A stretch of 41,800 nucleotides of DNA. Source: Deltaproteobacteria bacterium CG03_land_8_20_14_0_80_45_14 (GTDB lineage Bacteria; Desulfobacterota; BSN033; UBA1163). The position numbers and the translations under genes were made by a program. The stretch is taken from contig PEUO01000121.1 of the NCBI GenBank assembly GCA_002780715.1, forward strand, positions 1,102 to 42,901, in the 5' to 3' direction. Of the stretch, positions 1 through 7,545 are shown in pieces. Position 1 is the first letter of the stretch; every line of letters starts with the position of its first letter. The notes under the pieces are model-generated. The model saw only the letters and a program-made list of their open reading frames with translations. It was not told where the DNA came from and ran no database searches.

Positions 1-1
1 T

Positions 2-1351
2 GGAATGAGTGGAATGGAAGTTCTGGATCACATACGAACCATTGATCCGAACCTCCTTGTCATCGTGATCACAGGTTATGCGACGGTGGAGTCAGCCGTG
101 GAGGCCATGAAAAAGGGGGCCTACGATTTCATCCCCAAACCTTTCACCCCAGACCAACTCCGCATCATTGTGAGAAGAGCGTTGGAGAGGAGAGCCCTCC
201 AGAAAGAAGCGGAGTTTCTGCGAAGGGAACGGGAGAGATCTCTTCGGGATATTGCCACCGAGAAGTCTAAGATCAAAACCATCATCAATTGCATGGGCGA
301 TGGTGTCCTGGTGTGCGATCGTGACGGTTGCATTGTTCTCACGAATCCGGCTGCAAGTCGAATGCTGATAACTTCCGAAACTTTACTTCTGGGAAATTTC
401 CTCCCCCAGTGTAATCTCCATTCAGAATTGTCCAAGACCATTGAAGAAAGTCTGAAGACAAAGGATATGAGTTATACTTCTGTCTCCCAGGAGTTGAGTA
501 TTGGAGAATCCGGAGAGATTTTTCTCCGTGCCCATACTGCCCCTGTACGAAACGATCTCGGTGAGACCATGGGTTCTGTCACCGTCCTCCAGGATATTAG
601 TCATCTGAAAGAACTCGACAAGATGAAATCAGAGTTCATCGCTATGGTCACCCATGAACTTCGAGCGCCTATCGCCGCTGTTGAACAGCAACTGACTGTC
701 ATCCTGAATAAAATGGCAGGGGAAATAACAGAAAAGCAGGAACGACTCCTTTCCCGCGCCAAAGAGAGGACAAAAGGACTTCTCGATCTGATCAAAGACC
801 TTCTTGACCTTTCCAAAATTGAAGCAGGAAAGATGGTTCAATACAAAGAGCCTCTCGCCCTTCACGATGTGATTCAAAGAGTGGTGGATCTGATGAGGGT
901 TGTGGCTGACAACAAAAAGATCGATCTTCAATTCTCCGCCCCTTCCAATGTTTCGGTGATCCATGCAGACCGAAATAGTATGGAGGGAATCTTCACCAAT
1001 CTCATTTCCAATGCCATCAAATATACGCCTGAGGGTGGAAAGGTTTGGATCAATCTCGTTGAAGAGGGCGGATTTGTGAAGGCCATGGTCTCGGATACTG
1101 GGATTGGCATTAAAAAAGAGGATCTCCCTCGAATCTTTGATAAATTCTATCGGGTGAAAACCATAGAAACTCGTCAGATCGTCGGGACAGGCCTCGGACT
1201 TTCAATTGTCAAGAGCATTGTGGACGCTCACTTGGGCTCCATCTCCGTCGAAAGTGAGGAAGGCGGAGGAACTACTTTTACTGTCTTTTTCCCAAAAGAG
1301 TCAAATCCGGTCATCTATAAACCCTGTGATGCGACAGAGAGCAATGTTTGA
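2..1351 (+). CDS. Receiver-PAS-histidine kinase hybrid, 5' end cut by window edge
   Basis: This is a two-component signalling protein, probably cytoplasmic because no membrane segment is visible. The reading frame is open from base 2, so the start lies outside the window. The visible part begins just after the expected phospho-acceptor Asp of a CheY-like receiver domain (residues 1-60 from the first Met, with the conserved switch Thr in VITGYA and the Lys in PKPF). A coiled linker and a PAS domain (about 88-200) follow. Then come a HisKA domain with phospho-acceptor His217 in THELRAP and a HATPase_c domain with an N box (NLISNAIKYTPEGG), a G1 box (DTGIGI) and a G2 box (GTGLGLSIV). The gene stops 19 bases before hdrC on the same strand, so it may be co-transcribed with the redox genes and sense redox or energy state; that link is inferred from position only. 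Confidence 0.9.
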   Translation, partial: GMSGMEVLDHIRTIDPNLLVIVITGYATVESAVEAMKKGAYDFIPKPFTPDQLRIIVRRALERRALQKEAEFLRRERERSLRDIATEKSKIKTIINCMGDGVLVCDRDGCIVLTNPAASRMLITSETLLLGNFLPQCNLHSELSKTIEESLKTKDMSYTSVSQELSIGESGEIFLRAHTAPVRNDLGETMGSVTVLQDISHLKELDKMKSEFIAMVTHELRAPIAAVEQQLTVILNKMAGEITEKQERLLSRAKERTKGLLDLIKDLLDLSKIEAGKMVQYKEPLALHDVIQRVVDLMRVVADNKKIDLQFSAPSNVSVIHADRNSMEGIFTNLISNAIKYTPEGGKVWINLVEEGGFVKAMVSDTGIGIKKEDLPRIFDKFYRVKTIETRQIVGTGLGLSIVKSIVDAHLGSISVESEEGGGTTFTVFFPKESNPVIYKPCDATESNV

Positions 1352-1370
1352 GATTTAAAGAGGAGATAAA

Positions 1371-1937
1371 ATGACCGTCGTCTTTTCAAAGGAAAATTTG
1401 AAACTCAGCAAAGACCTTCAAACCTTGACGGGCGAGAATGTCATGCTCTGCTACCAGTGCAAAAAATGTACATTGGGCTGTCCCTCTGCTTATGCCATGA
1501 GGATGAAACCTCACGAACTGATGCGAGCGACCCAATTCGGCCTGGCTGAAGAGATTTATTGGTCAGGCGCCATTTGGATCTGTCTTTCTTGTGAAACCTG
1601 TAATACTCGTTGTCCCCAGGACATCAATATCCTCCGGGTCATTGATGGATTGAGGGAGATGTCAAAGGAGTCTGAATACTATAACCCTTACCCTGCCATC
1701 CCTGCCTTGCATCGAATCTTTATGGCATTGGTGGAACGTTTTGGAAAGGTGTATGAACTGGGGCTTGCCCTGCTAATTAATTTAAGGATGCTGACGCCTT
1801 TTAAAGATATCGATATGGCTTCTCCCATGCTATTGAAGGGAAAGCTCAAGCCCCTTCCCCATTTCAGTCATGGGGCAAAAGAACTTCGGAAGGTAATGGC
1901 CAGAATTCGTGCAATGGAAAAGGACCGCTTCGCTTGA
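1371..1937 (+). CDS. hdrC: Heterodisulfide reductase subunit C-like iron-sulfur protein
   Basis: This is a soluble electron-transfer subunit of 188 aa, a usual length for HdrC. Two [4Fe-4S] motifs lie in the N-terminal half, in CYQCKKCTLGCP and CLSCETCNTRCP, each CxxCxxCxxxCP, and a helical C-terminal half follows. HdrC passes electrons between HdrA and HdrB in methanogens and in Hdr-like complexes of anaerobic bacteria. A GAGGAG-type Shine-Dalgarno precedes the ATG, and hdrB follows on the same strand. The last few codons and the stop lie inside a palindromic repeat that fills the hdrC-hdrB spacer, so the present C-terminus may have been reshaped by that repeat. Which complex it belongs to is not certain, because no HdrA is present in the window. 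Confidence 0.88.
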   Translation: MTVVFSKENLKLSKDLQTLTGENVMLCYQCKKCTLGCPSAYAMRMKPHELMRATQFGLAEEIYWSGAIWICLSCETCNTRCPQDINILRVIDGLREMSKESEYYNPYPAIPALHRIFMALVERFGKVYELGLALLINLRMLTPFKDIDMASPMLLKGKLKPLPHFSHGAKELRKVMARIRAMEKDRFA

Positions 1938-2041
1938 GGAGCGCTTCGTTCGAGGATCGCTTTCGCTTGAGGCAGGAAAAATCTTTTGCCTCCGGCCTTA
2001 AGCGTAGCGCTCCTCAAGTCCCGCCTTGCGGGACGATCCTC
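1924..2041. repeat. Composite palindromic repeat between hdrC and hdrB
   Basis: A perfect 13-bp inverted repeat (cttgaggagcgct at 1933-1945, complement at 2006-2018) encloses smaller palindromes: gaggca/tgcctc at 1969-1974 and 1987-1992, and a cccgc/gcggg hairpin at 2020-2032. Words such as gaggatcgc and its complement recur. The left edge overlaps the end of hdrC and supplies its stop codon (1935-1937). No protein motif is present. Confidence 0.75.
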
Positions 2042-2066
2042 TAACATTAATGTAAGGAGTTTGCTG

Positions 2067-2936
2067 ATGCGCTATGCCTATTTCCCGGGATGTTCTCTCA
2101 GTTCCTCTGGATATGATTACAATCTCTCTTTGAAATATGTCGCCAAGGCGTTAGGAATTGACCTCGCAGAAGTGAAGGACTGGGTTTGTTGCGGAGCCTC
2201 ATCCGCCCATGCGACTTCTCATCTTTTATCGATTGCCCTTCCAGTTCTTAACCTTTCTCATGCTGAAAAGGACGGCTTTGATAAATTGATCGCTCCCTGT
2301 CTGGCATGCCTTTCCAGATTTAAGGCAGCCAATGTGGAGCTGGAGCATGATGCCGATTTAAAGAAAAAGATTCACGAGGTTTTCGATTACAAGTATCAGG
2401 GCAAGGTGAGAGTTTATCATCCCTTAGAAGTCTTTCTTGAAATGGGTATCGAGAAAATCCGCGAGAGGATTCGAAAGAAACTTAAAGGTTTGAAGGTGGC
2501 CTGTTATTATGGATGCGCCCTCACACGTCCCCCAAAAGTTTGCCAGTTTGACAATGTCGAAGATCCTCAAAGCATGGATACCATTGTTAAAGCCTTGGGC
2601 GCAGAAACGATTGATTGGTCCTTTAAAACAGAGTGCTGTGGTGTGTCGATGACCCTCACCCGATCTGATATGGTCCTCAAGCTTTCAAACGATATTCTCC
2701 GTGAGGCAAAGGAGGCGGGGGCCAATGCCATTACTGTCGCCTGTCCTCTCTGCCAAGCGAACCTCGATGGCCGTCAAAGGCAGATTGAGGAAGCCTATAA
2801 AACCCGCTATGGAATTCCCATCCTTTATTTCACCCAGTTGATGGGCCTCGCCTTTGGCGCCTATCCTAAAGAGCTCGGCATCCAAAAATTGATCACCAGC
2901 CCACGCGAGGTGTTGGGATCCGTTGGCCTCATGTAG
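2067..2936 (+). CDS. hdrB: Heterodisulfide reductase subunit B-like protein (two CCG domains)
   Basis: HdrB carries the site of disulfide reduction or an equivalent non-cubane Fe-S centre. Two cysteine-rich CCG domains are visible: the first with YFPGCS, WVCCGA and CLAC, the second with CYYGCA, ECCGV and CPLCQ. This is the paired Cx~35CCx~35CxxC pattern that binds the twin [4Fe-4S] clusters. The start is set at 2067 because AAGGAG lies 8 bases upstream and the protein then begins MRYAYFPGCS as in the family. An upstream in-frame ATG at 1986 would translate a palindromic repeat. Length is 289 aa, normal for HdrB. It follows hdrC and precedes a NADH-oxidising module, so it may receive electrons from NADH or deliver them to NAD+; the natural substrate is unknown. 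Confidence 0.9.
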   Translation: MRYAYFPGCSLSSSGYDYNLSLKYVAKALGIDLAEVKDWVCCGASSAHATSHLLSIALPVLNLSHAEKDGFDKLIAPCLACLSRFKAANVELEHDADLKKKIHEVFDYKYQGKVRVYHPLEVFLEMGIEKIRERIRKKLKGLKVACYYGCALTRPPKVCQFDNVEDPQSMDTIVKALGAETIDWSFKTECCGVSMTLTRSDMVLKLSNDILREAKEAGANAITVACPLCQANLDGRQRQIEEAYKTRYGIPILYFTQLMGLAFGAYPKELGIQKLITSPREVLGSVGLM

Positions 2937-3055
2937 AATAGGAAAATTCTACCCTCTATTTTAGAAATTGCCTTTCACCAGGGGATTCGAAAAAAGATTG
3001 AGAAGACTCTTGTTTTTGGAGTCTGAATTCGTTATTTCAATTAATAGAGACGAAG

Positions 3056-3559
3056 ATGAGCAACGAAGAGGCAGAGATCAAAGAAAAAACAAGGGTCATA
3101 TTAGAAGGCATAGGAAGTAAAAGAGAAAACCTCATACCCATTTTACAAAAAATCCAGGAAGAGCTTGGATATCTACCGCCCTATGCCATGCTCGAGGTTG
3201 CCAGGTTCCTCAATATTCCAGACATTGATGTCTACAGCGTAGCAACCTTCTATAACCAGTTTCGTCTCACCCCTCCCGGCAAGCATTCCATAAGGGTTTG
3301 CATGGGAACTGCCTGTCATGTAAAGGGGGGTTACATCACTCTGGCAGCGTGGCAAAGAAGATTGAAAATAGGACCGGGTGAGACCTCCCCTGATCGCGAG
3401 TTTGACCTCGATATAGTGGCTTGTGTCGGTTGTTGTGCCATGGCGCCCGTGAGCGTTGTGGATAAAAAGGTTGAGGGCAAAGCTAATCCCACTCGCGTAG
3501 ATGGTATCCTGCTCTCCTATCAGCTTCAAAAAGAGCAAGAAGAAAAGGAAAAGAATTGA
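3056..3559 (+). CDS. NuoE/HoxE-like [2Fe-2S] subunit of an NADH-linked complex
   Basis: This is a 167-aa thioredoxin-fold subunit of the NuoE family (24-kDa complex I subunit, also HoxE, HydC and HndA). A helical N-terminal region (about 1-75, with the family signature YSVATFYNQF) precedes the [2Fe-2S] domain. Its ligands are visible as CMGTAC (Cx4C) and CVGCC (Cx3C). The partner is the NuoF-like flavoprotein encoded next; the stop TGA of this gene overlaps the TTG start of that gene, so the two are translationally coupled. The family alone does not say whether the complex serves a hydrogenase, a formate dehydrogenase or another acceptor. The hdrCB neighbours and the lack of hydrogenase genes favour an Hdr- or formate-linked role, which is inference. 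Confidence 0.92.
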   Translation: MSNEEAEIKEKTRVILEGIGSKRENLIPILQKIQEELGYLPPYAMLEVARFLNIPDIDVYSVATFYNQFRLTPPGKHSIRVCMGTACHVKGGYITLAAWQRRLKIGPGETSPDREFDLDIVACVGCCAMAPVSVVDKKVEGKANPTRVDGILLSYQLQKEQEEKEKN

Positions 3560-5448
3560 AATTCGATGAAATAAAAAAGCAGGCGCAATCCCGCTGGAGG
3601 GAGATATGGAATGACCAAGTGCCAGTGATTCTGGTCGGGACTGCCACTTGCGGCAGAGCGGCTGGCGCGCTCGAGGTCCTTCAGGCGATAAAAGACACAG
3701 TGAAAAAACAAAATCTCAATTGCCTCGTCTATGAAGTGGGCTGCATGGGACACTGTTATGCTGAGCCTCTGGTCATACTTCGGAAACCGGGATATCCTTC
3801 CATCTGTTATGGCCATGTCAATCCAGTTTTAGCCGAGAATTTAATCAATAGCTTCATTTTAAATGGTGATCCCTGTCTTGAGTTTGTTTTAGGCGCCCTC
3901 GAAGAAAATGACCTGATCCCCAGCTTTTCTGATTTTCCCCGATCAAAATATGAACAGCGAATCCTTTTAAAGAATTGCGGCCAAATTAATCCAGAGGAGA
4001 TAGAACATTATATTGCGAACGGCGGATATGAAAATCTGTCAAAAGCTCTCCAGATGAAACCAGAGGAAATTGTATCGGAGATCAAGCGGTCTAAATTACG
4101 GGGTTTGGGAGGCGCAGGTTTCCCGGCTGGAGATAAGTGGGATGTCTGCCGTCGCTCAGAAGGAGAACCAAAATATCTGATCTGTAATGGCGATGAAGGC
4201 GACCCGGGCGCCTTCATGGACAGAGCTATCTTGGAAAGTGACCCTCACTCAGTATTAGAGGGAATGATTATCGCAGGCTATGCCATCGGTGCCCGTCATG
4301 GCTATATCTATGTTCGAGCTGAATATCCCCTGGCTGTACAAAGGGTTCGGAATGCGATTCATCAAGCGGAAGAATACAAGTTGCTTGGAGAAAATATTCT
4401 TGGGAGTGACTTCAGCTTTGACATCAAACTTTTCCAAGGTTCAGGTGCTTTTGTCTGCGGAGAAGAGACAGCCCTCATTGCGTCGATAGAAGGGAAACCC
4501 GGAATCCCTCGACATCGTCCCCCCTACCCTGCCCTTCAAGGTCTATTTGGAAAACCGACTCTCATTAATAATGTAAAGACCCTGGCCTATGTCCCTCATA
4601 TCATAAAAAATGGGGCGGAGTGGCGCTTACAGATAGGTATTGGAAAAAACAAGGGCACAGCTGTCTTCGCCCTCGCAGGGAAAGTCGTCAATACAGGTCT
4701 AGTAGAAGTCCCCATGGGTACAACACTGCGCCAGATCATCTTCCAGGTGGGCGGCGGTATCACCAAAGGGAGGCGTTTCAAGGCAGTTCAAATTGGCGGC
4801 CCATCCGGCGGATGCCTTCCTGAATCGGTACTCGACATTCCCATTGATTTTGATTCTCTCCAGGAAAGCGGAGCCATGATGGGCTCTGGTGGAATGGTCG
4901 TTCTCGATGAGGACGACTGCATGGTTGAAGTAGCCCGTTATTTTCTTGACTTTACCCAGAAGGAATCCTGTGGAAAATGTACTCTATGCCGTTTGGGAAC
5001 AAAGCAAATGTTAGATATCCTCGAGGACATCACAAAGGGCCGTGGAAAAATGGAAGATATTGAGACACTCCAGGAACTGGCAGAGGATATAAAGCAAGGA
5101 TCACTCTGTGGTCTGGGCAGAACCGCACCCAATCCTGTGCTCACAACCCTGAGATATTTCCGGGAGGAGTATGAGGTTCACATTAAAGAAGGCCGCTGCC
5201 CGGCGCTGAGGTGTCAGCCCCTCATTGCTTATTACATCATTCCAGAGAAGTGTGCACGGGGCTGCGATGCCTGTGTTGGCACTTGTACAATTGAGGCTAT
5301 CTCTACTGACAAGAAGAGGAGAATCAAGGTCATTGACCAGGAAAAATGCGTTAAGTGCAATACTTGCCTTGCTGCATGTCCGCCGCAGTATGATGCTGTC
5401 ATCAAATTATCACCCCCTGACCGGGTGCCTAAGTCAGAGGGAAAGTAA
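3556..5448 (+). CDS. NuoF/HydB-like NADH-oxidising flavoprotein with extra Fe-S domains
   Basis: This is the large NAD(H)-binding subunit, 630 aa, close to the size of HydB of electron-bifurcating hydrogenases. In order: an N-terminal thioredoxin-like [2Fe-2S] domain (Cys in TATCGR and VGCMGHC), the FMN/NADH domain (GLGGAGFPAGDKW, CNGDEGDPGAF, FVCGEETALI), an SLBB domain, the NuoF [4Fe-4S] motif SCGKCTLCRLG with its distant fourth Cys in SLCGLG, and a C-terminal 2x[4Fe-4S] ferredoxin domain. The first C-terminal cluster is CARGCDACVGTC, with a CxxxC spacing and Thr where Pro is usual. The start is a TTG at 3556 overlapping the upstream stop; no in-frame ATG is close by. It should oxidise NADH (or reduce NAD+) and exchange electrons with the NuoE- and HoxU-like partners. 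Confidence 0.92.
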   Translation: MKFDEIKKQAQSRWREIWNDQVPVILVGTATCGRAAGALEVLQAIKDTVKKQNLNCLVYEVGCMGHCYAEPLVILRKPGYPSICYGHVNPVLAENLINSFILNGDPCLEFVLGALEENDLIPSFSDFPRSKYEQRILLKNCGQINPEEIEHYIANGGYENLSKALQMKPEEIVSEIKRSKLRGLGGAGFPAGDKWDVCRRSEGEPKYLICNGDEGDPGAFMDRAILESDPHSVLEGMIIAGYAIGARHGYIYVRAEYPLAVQRVRNAIHQAEEYKLLGENILGSDFSFDIKLFQGSGAFVCGEETALIASIEGKPGIPRHRPPYPALQGLFGKPTLINNVKTLAYVPHIIKNGAEWRLQIGIGKNKGTAVFALAGKVVNTGLVEVPMGTTLRQIIFQVGGGITKGRRFKAVQIGGPSGGCLPESVLDIPIDFDSLQESGAMMGSGGMVVLDEDDCMVEVARYFLDFTQKESCGKCTLCRLGTKQMLDILEDITKGRGKMEDIETLQELAEDIKQGSLCGLGRTAPNPVLTTLRYFREEYEVHIKEGRCPALRCQPLIAYYIIPEKCARGCDACVGTCTIEAISTDKKRRIKVIDQEKCVKCNTCLAACPPQYDAVIKLSPPDRVPKSEGK

Positions 5449-5494
5449 CAATCTGGATGTTTTGAAAAAAGAAAAGAAAACTTCATTCAAAGGT

Positions 5495-5586
5495 GTCATT
5501 CCTGCGGAAGCAGGAATCCATTCCTTTAAAACCTATCTGGATTCCCACTGGAGTTTACCCCATACTGGATACGGGGTGGGAATGAC
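5495..5586. repeat. Dispersed palindromic element, gtcattcc family, copy 1
   Basis: The element has ends gtcattcc and ggaatgac in inverted orientation, with inner hairpins (cctgc/gcagg near the left end, cccc/gggg near the right end) and a core containing ggaatcca and ctggagttta. The same layout recurs at 24071-24150. It fills the spacer between the NuoF-like and HoxU-like genes and ends directly at the first possible ATG (5587) of the latter. Confidence 0.85.
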
Positions 5587-6258
5587 ATGATACAACGAGA
5601 AATGAAAGAAGTATCTTTAACCATTGATGGTAAAAAAATAAAAGCCAAAGAGGGAGAAAAGATCCTCTGGGTTGCTCTGGAAAATGGAATCTATATACCC
5701 AACCTCTGTGCCATTTATGAAAAGATGCAGCCTTCTGCCTCTTGTCGTCTCTGCTTTGTAGAGGTTGAAGGCGAGGACGAACCTGTCACAGCCTGCACTG
5801 AACCAGTAAGAGAATGCATGGCGGTCAATACGCGAGGTAAAATCGCTTTGAGGCTTGCACGCACCTCTGCTGAACTTCTTCTGGCAAGCCACCCTGTTAA
5901 TTGCGGTCATTGTTTAAAAAACCGTTCGTGCGAACTCCAGAAAATTGCTAAACATCTTGGAATAAAACTCAAGACAAAGCGATTCAGAAAACTCGAGAGG
6001 AATCTACCCATAGATGAAAGCAGTCCTCTCTTTATCTATGATCCCAATAAGTGTGTCCTTTGCGGCAAATGCGTTTGGGTATGTCAGGAGAAATTAGGCA
6101 TCGGAGCCATTGGCTTCACCCGAAGAGGTTTCAAACGAATGGTCTCCACCTTCCAAGACAAACCAATTGGCGAAACAACCTGCGGACAGTGCGTTGAGTG
6201 TGTGAAGGTCTGCCCAGTCGGCTCCTTGGTCTTCAAGAATGATAAACGGGTGGAATAA
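5587..6258 (+). CDS. HoxU/NuoG N-terminal-like iron-sulfur protein without catalytic domain
   Basis: This 223-aa ferredoxin-like subunit matches the N-terminal portion of NuoG and of [FeFe]-hydrogenase/formate-dehydrogenase large subunits, and the stand-alone HoxU diaphorase subunit. Visible centres: a plant-type [2Fe-2S] site (NLCAIY, SCRLC, then TACTE), the His-ligated [4Fe-4S] site HPVNCGHCLKNRSC, and two bacterial ferredoxin motifs (CVLCGKCVWVC and CGQCVECVKVCP). No molybdopterin or H-cluster domain follows, so it is an electron wire rather than an enzyme. With the two preceding genes it completes a HoxEFU-type set. The start is uncertain: ATG 5587 abuts a repeat element and ATG 5602 is five codons in. 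The partner enzyme is not encoded beside it. Confidence 0.88.
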   Translation: MIQREMKEVSLTIDGKKIKAKEGEKILWVALENGIYIPNLCAIYEKMQPSASCRLCFVEVEGEDEPVTACTEPVRECMAVNTRGKIALRLARTSAELLLASHPVNCGHCLKNRSCELQKIAKHLGIKLKTKRFRKLERNLPIDESSPLFIYDPNKCVLCGKCVWVCQEKLGIGAIGFTRRGFKRMVSTFQDKPIGETTCGQCVECVKVCPVGSLVFKNDKRVE

Positions 6259-6350
6259 ATTTTCTCTTCTGACAAGAAATTGAGCATCTACAACCGTCCC
6301 TTTTTGATTTTTCCTCCATGATTCTTATCGCATTTTATGGTTGACCGCTT

Positions 6351-6379
6351 TTGCTAATTCAATTACCCTATGATAGAAT
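6351..6379 (+). promoter_or_regulatory. Possible sigma70-type promoter of the CDF transporter
   Basis: TTGCTA at 6351-6356 and TAGAAT at 6374-6379 are 17 bases apart in an AT-rich spacer, about 65 bases before the transporter start. Found by eye; other hexamer pairs are possible here. Confidence 0.35.
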
Positions 6380-6443
6380 TCTTTTGCTCAAAGTGAATCT
6401 CTCTATCAAACCAGAATCTCAGTATTTTTGATGGCGGCGAAAA

Positions 6444-7349
6444 ATGGTAATGAGTAACTTTTCTCAAGACGGCGCACATGAAAAAAGGTCAGCCGCAATG
6501 AGTTCTGTCATGGCGGGTGGTGGCCTAACCGGTTTTAAGATTATCGTAGGGCTTACCACTGGTAGTCTGGGCATTCTTGCCGAAGCCGCCCATTCCGGAC
6601 TTGATCTCATGGCTGCGGTGATGACTTTCCTGGCAGTCCGAATTTCTGGCAAACCAGCGGATCGCAATCACCTTTATGGCCACGGCAAGGCGGAAAACCT
6701 TTCTGCGCTTTTTGAAACCCTGCTTCTTCTGGTGACATGTTTTTGGATCCTTTACGAGGCTACCCACCGTCTTCTTTATCATGCCGTTGTTTTAAAAGTC
6801 ACCTTCTGGTCCTTCACTGTCATGATCACATCAATTGTGGTGGATATCTCCCGTTCTCGTATCCTCTATCGGGCAGCCAGAAAGTACAACAGCCAAGCCC
6901 TTGAAGCAGATGCACTCCACTTCAGCACTGATATCTGGAGCTCTGGCGTAGTTATTTTGGGACTGTTTTTCGTAAAGCTCAGTCAGGTAGTACCGGGTTT
7001 AGCGTTCTTTCACCAAGCGGATTCAGTGGCAGCCATCATGGTGGGATTGATTGTGGTTTACGTCAGCATAAAACTCGGTATTCGCACGATTCAGGCACTG
7101 CTGGACGTTGCCCCCTCAGGCATAGAGAAAAGAATCATATCTGCGTTAGAAGTCCTACCAGACGTAAAGGGTTGTCATAATGTGAGGGTGCGCTGCTCAG
7201 GTCCGCAGCTTTTTGTAGATATCCATATCCTCGTAGATGGTAATCAAACCTTAAAAGAAGCCCACAATCTCACAGAAGAGATTGAACATGTCATCCAGAA
7301 GCTTATGCCGAATGCTGATGTCACCGTCCACCCTGAGCCAACTGGGTGA
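6444..7349 (+). CDS. Cation diffusion facilitator (CDF) family metal efflux protein
   Basis: This inner-membrane antiporter probably exports a divalent metal such as zinc, iron or manganese in exchange for protons. About six membrane segments occupy residues 20-215 and a cytoplasmic ZT-dimer domain occupies about 220-300. The transmembrane metal site is visible as His50/Asp54 in AAHSGLD and His159/Asp163 in LHFSTD, an HD-HD arrangement rather than the DD-HD of E. coli FieF. Length of 301 aa is typical. The start is ATG 6444, with an alternative at 6450; neither has a strong Shine-Dalgarno. Spacers on both sides suggest its own transcript. The substrate cannot be read with certainty. Confidence 0.9.
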   Translation: MVMSNFSQDGAHEKRSAAMSSVMAGGGLTGFKIIVGLTTGSLGILAEAAHSGLDLMAAVMTFLAVRISGKPADRNHLYGHGKAENLSALFETLLLLVTCFWILYEATHRLLYHAVVLKVTFWSFTVMITSIVVDISRSRILYRAARKYNSQALEADALHFSTDIWSSGVVILGLFFVKLSQVVPGLAFFHQADSVAAIMVGLIVVYVSIKLGIRTIQALLDVAPSGIEKRIISALEVLPDVKGCHNVRVRCSGPQLFVDIHILVDGNQTLKEAHNLTEEIEHVIQKLMPNADVTVHPEPTG

Positions 7350-7374
7350 CACAATATTTTTCATAAGGAAGTAA

Positions 7375-7504
7375 ACCCCGTTAGAAATTCCAGTCGTTGC
7401 GACTCGAAACCGAGCGGGGCATTACCCCCCGAGTTATTCTAAAATCTAACCCCGCTACAGCCGCCGGCCCAGAGGGAGCGGCGGGGCATTATTTCTAACG
7501 GGGT
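7375..7504. repeat. MITE-like element with 14-bp terminal inverted repeats
   Basis: Perfect inverted ends accccgttagaaat (7375-7388) and atttctaacggggt (7491-7504) bound a 130-bp non-coding element. Inside are further C/G-rich palindromes (cccgct/agcggg and a gccgcc/ggcggg-type pair). It fills most of the spacer between the CDF gene and the thioredoxin-FMN gene. No transposase is encoded within it. Confidence 0.8.
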
Positions 7505-7545
7505 AAAAACAGACCCGACCCTGCTAAACATAAAGAAAAAAATCT

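Noticed and set aside
1986-2066. Upstream extension of hdrB from ATG 1986
   Set aside because: It would translate a palindromic repeat, lacks a ribosome site, and the family N-terminus begins at 2067 after AAGGAG.
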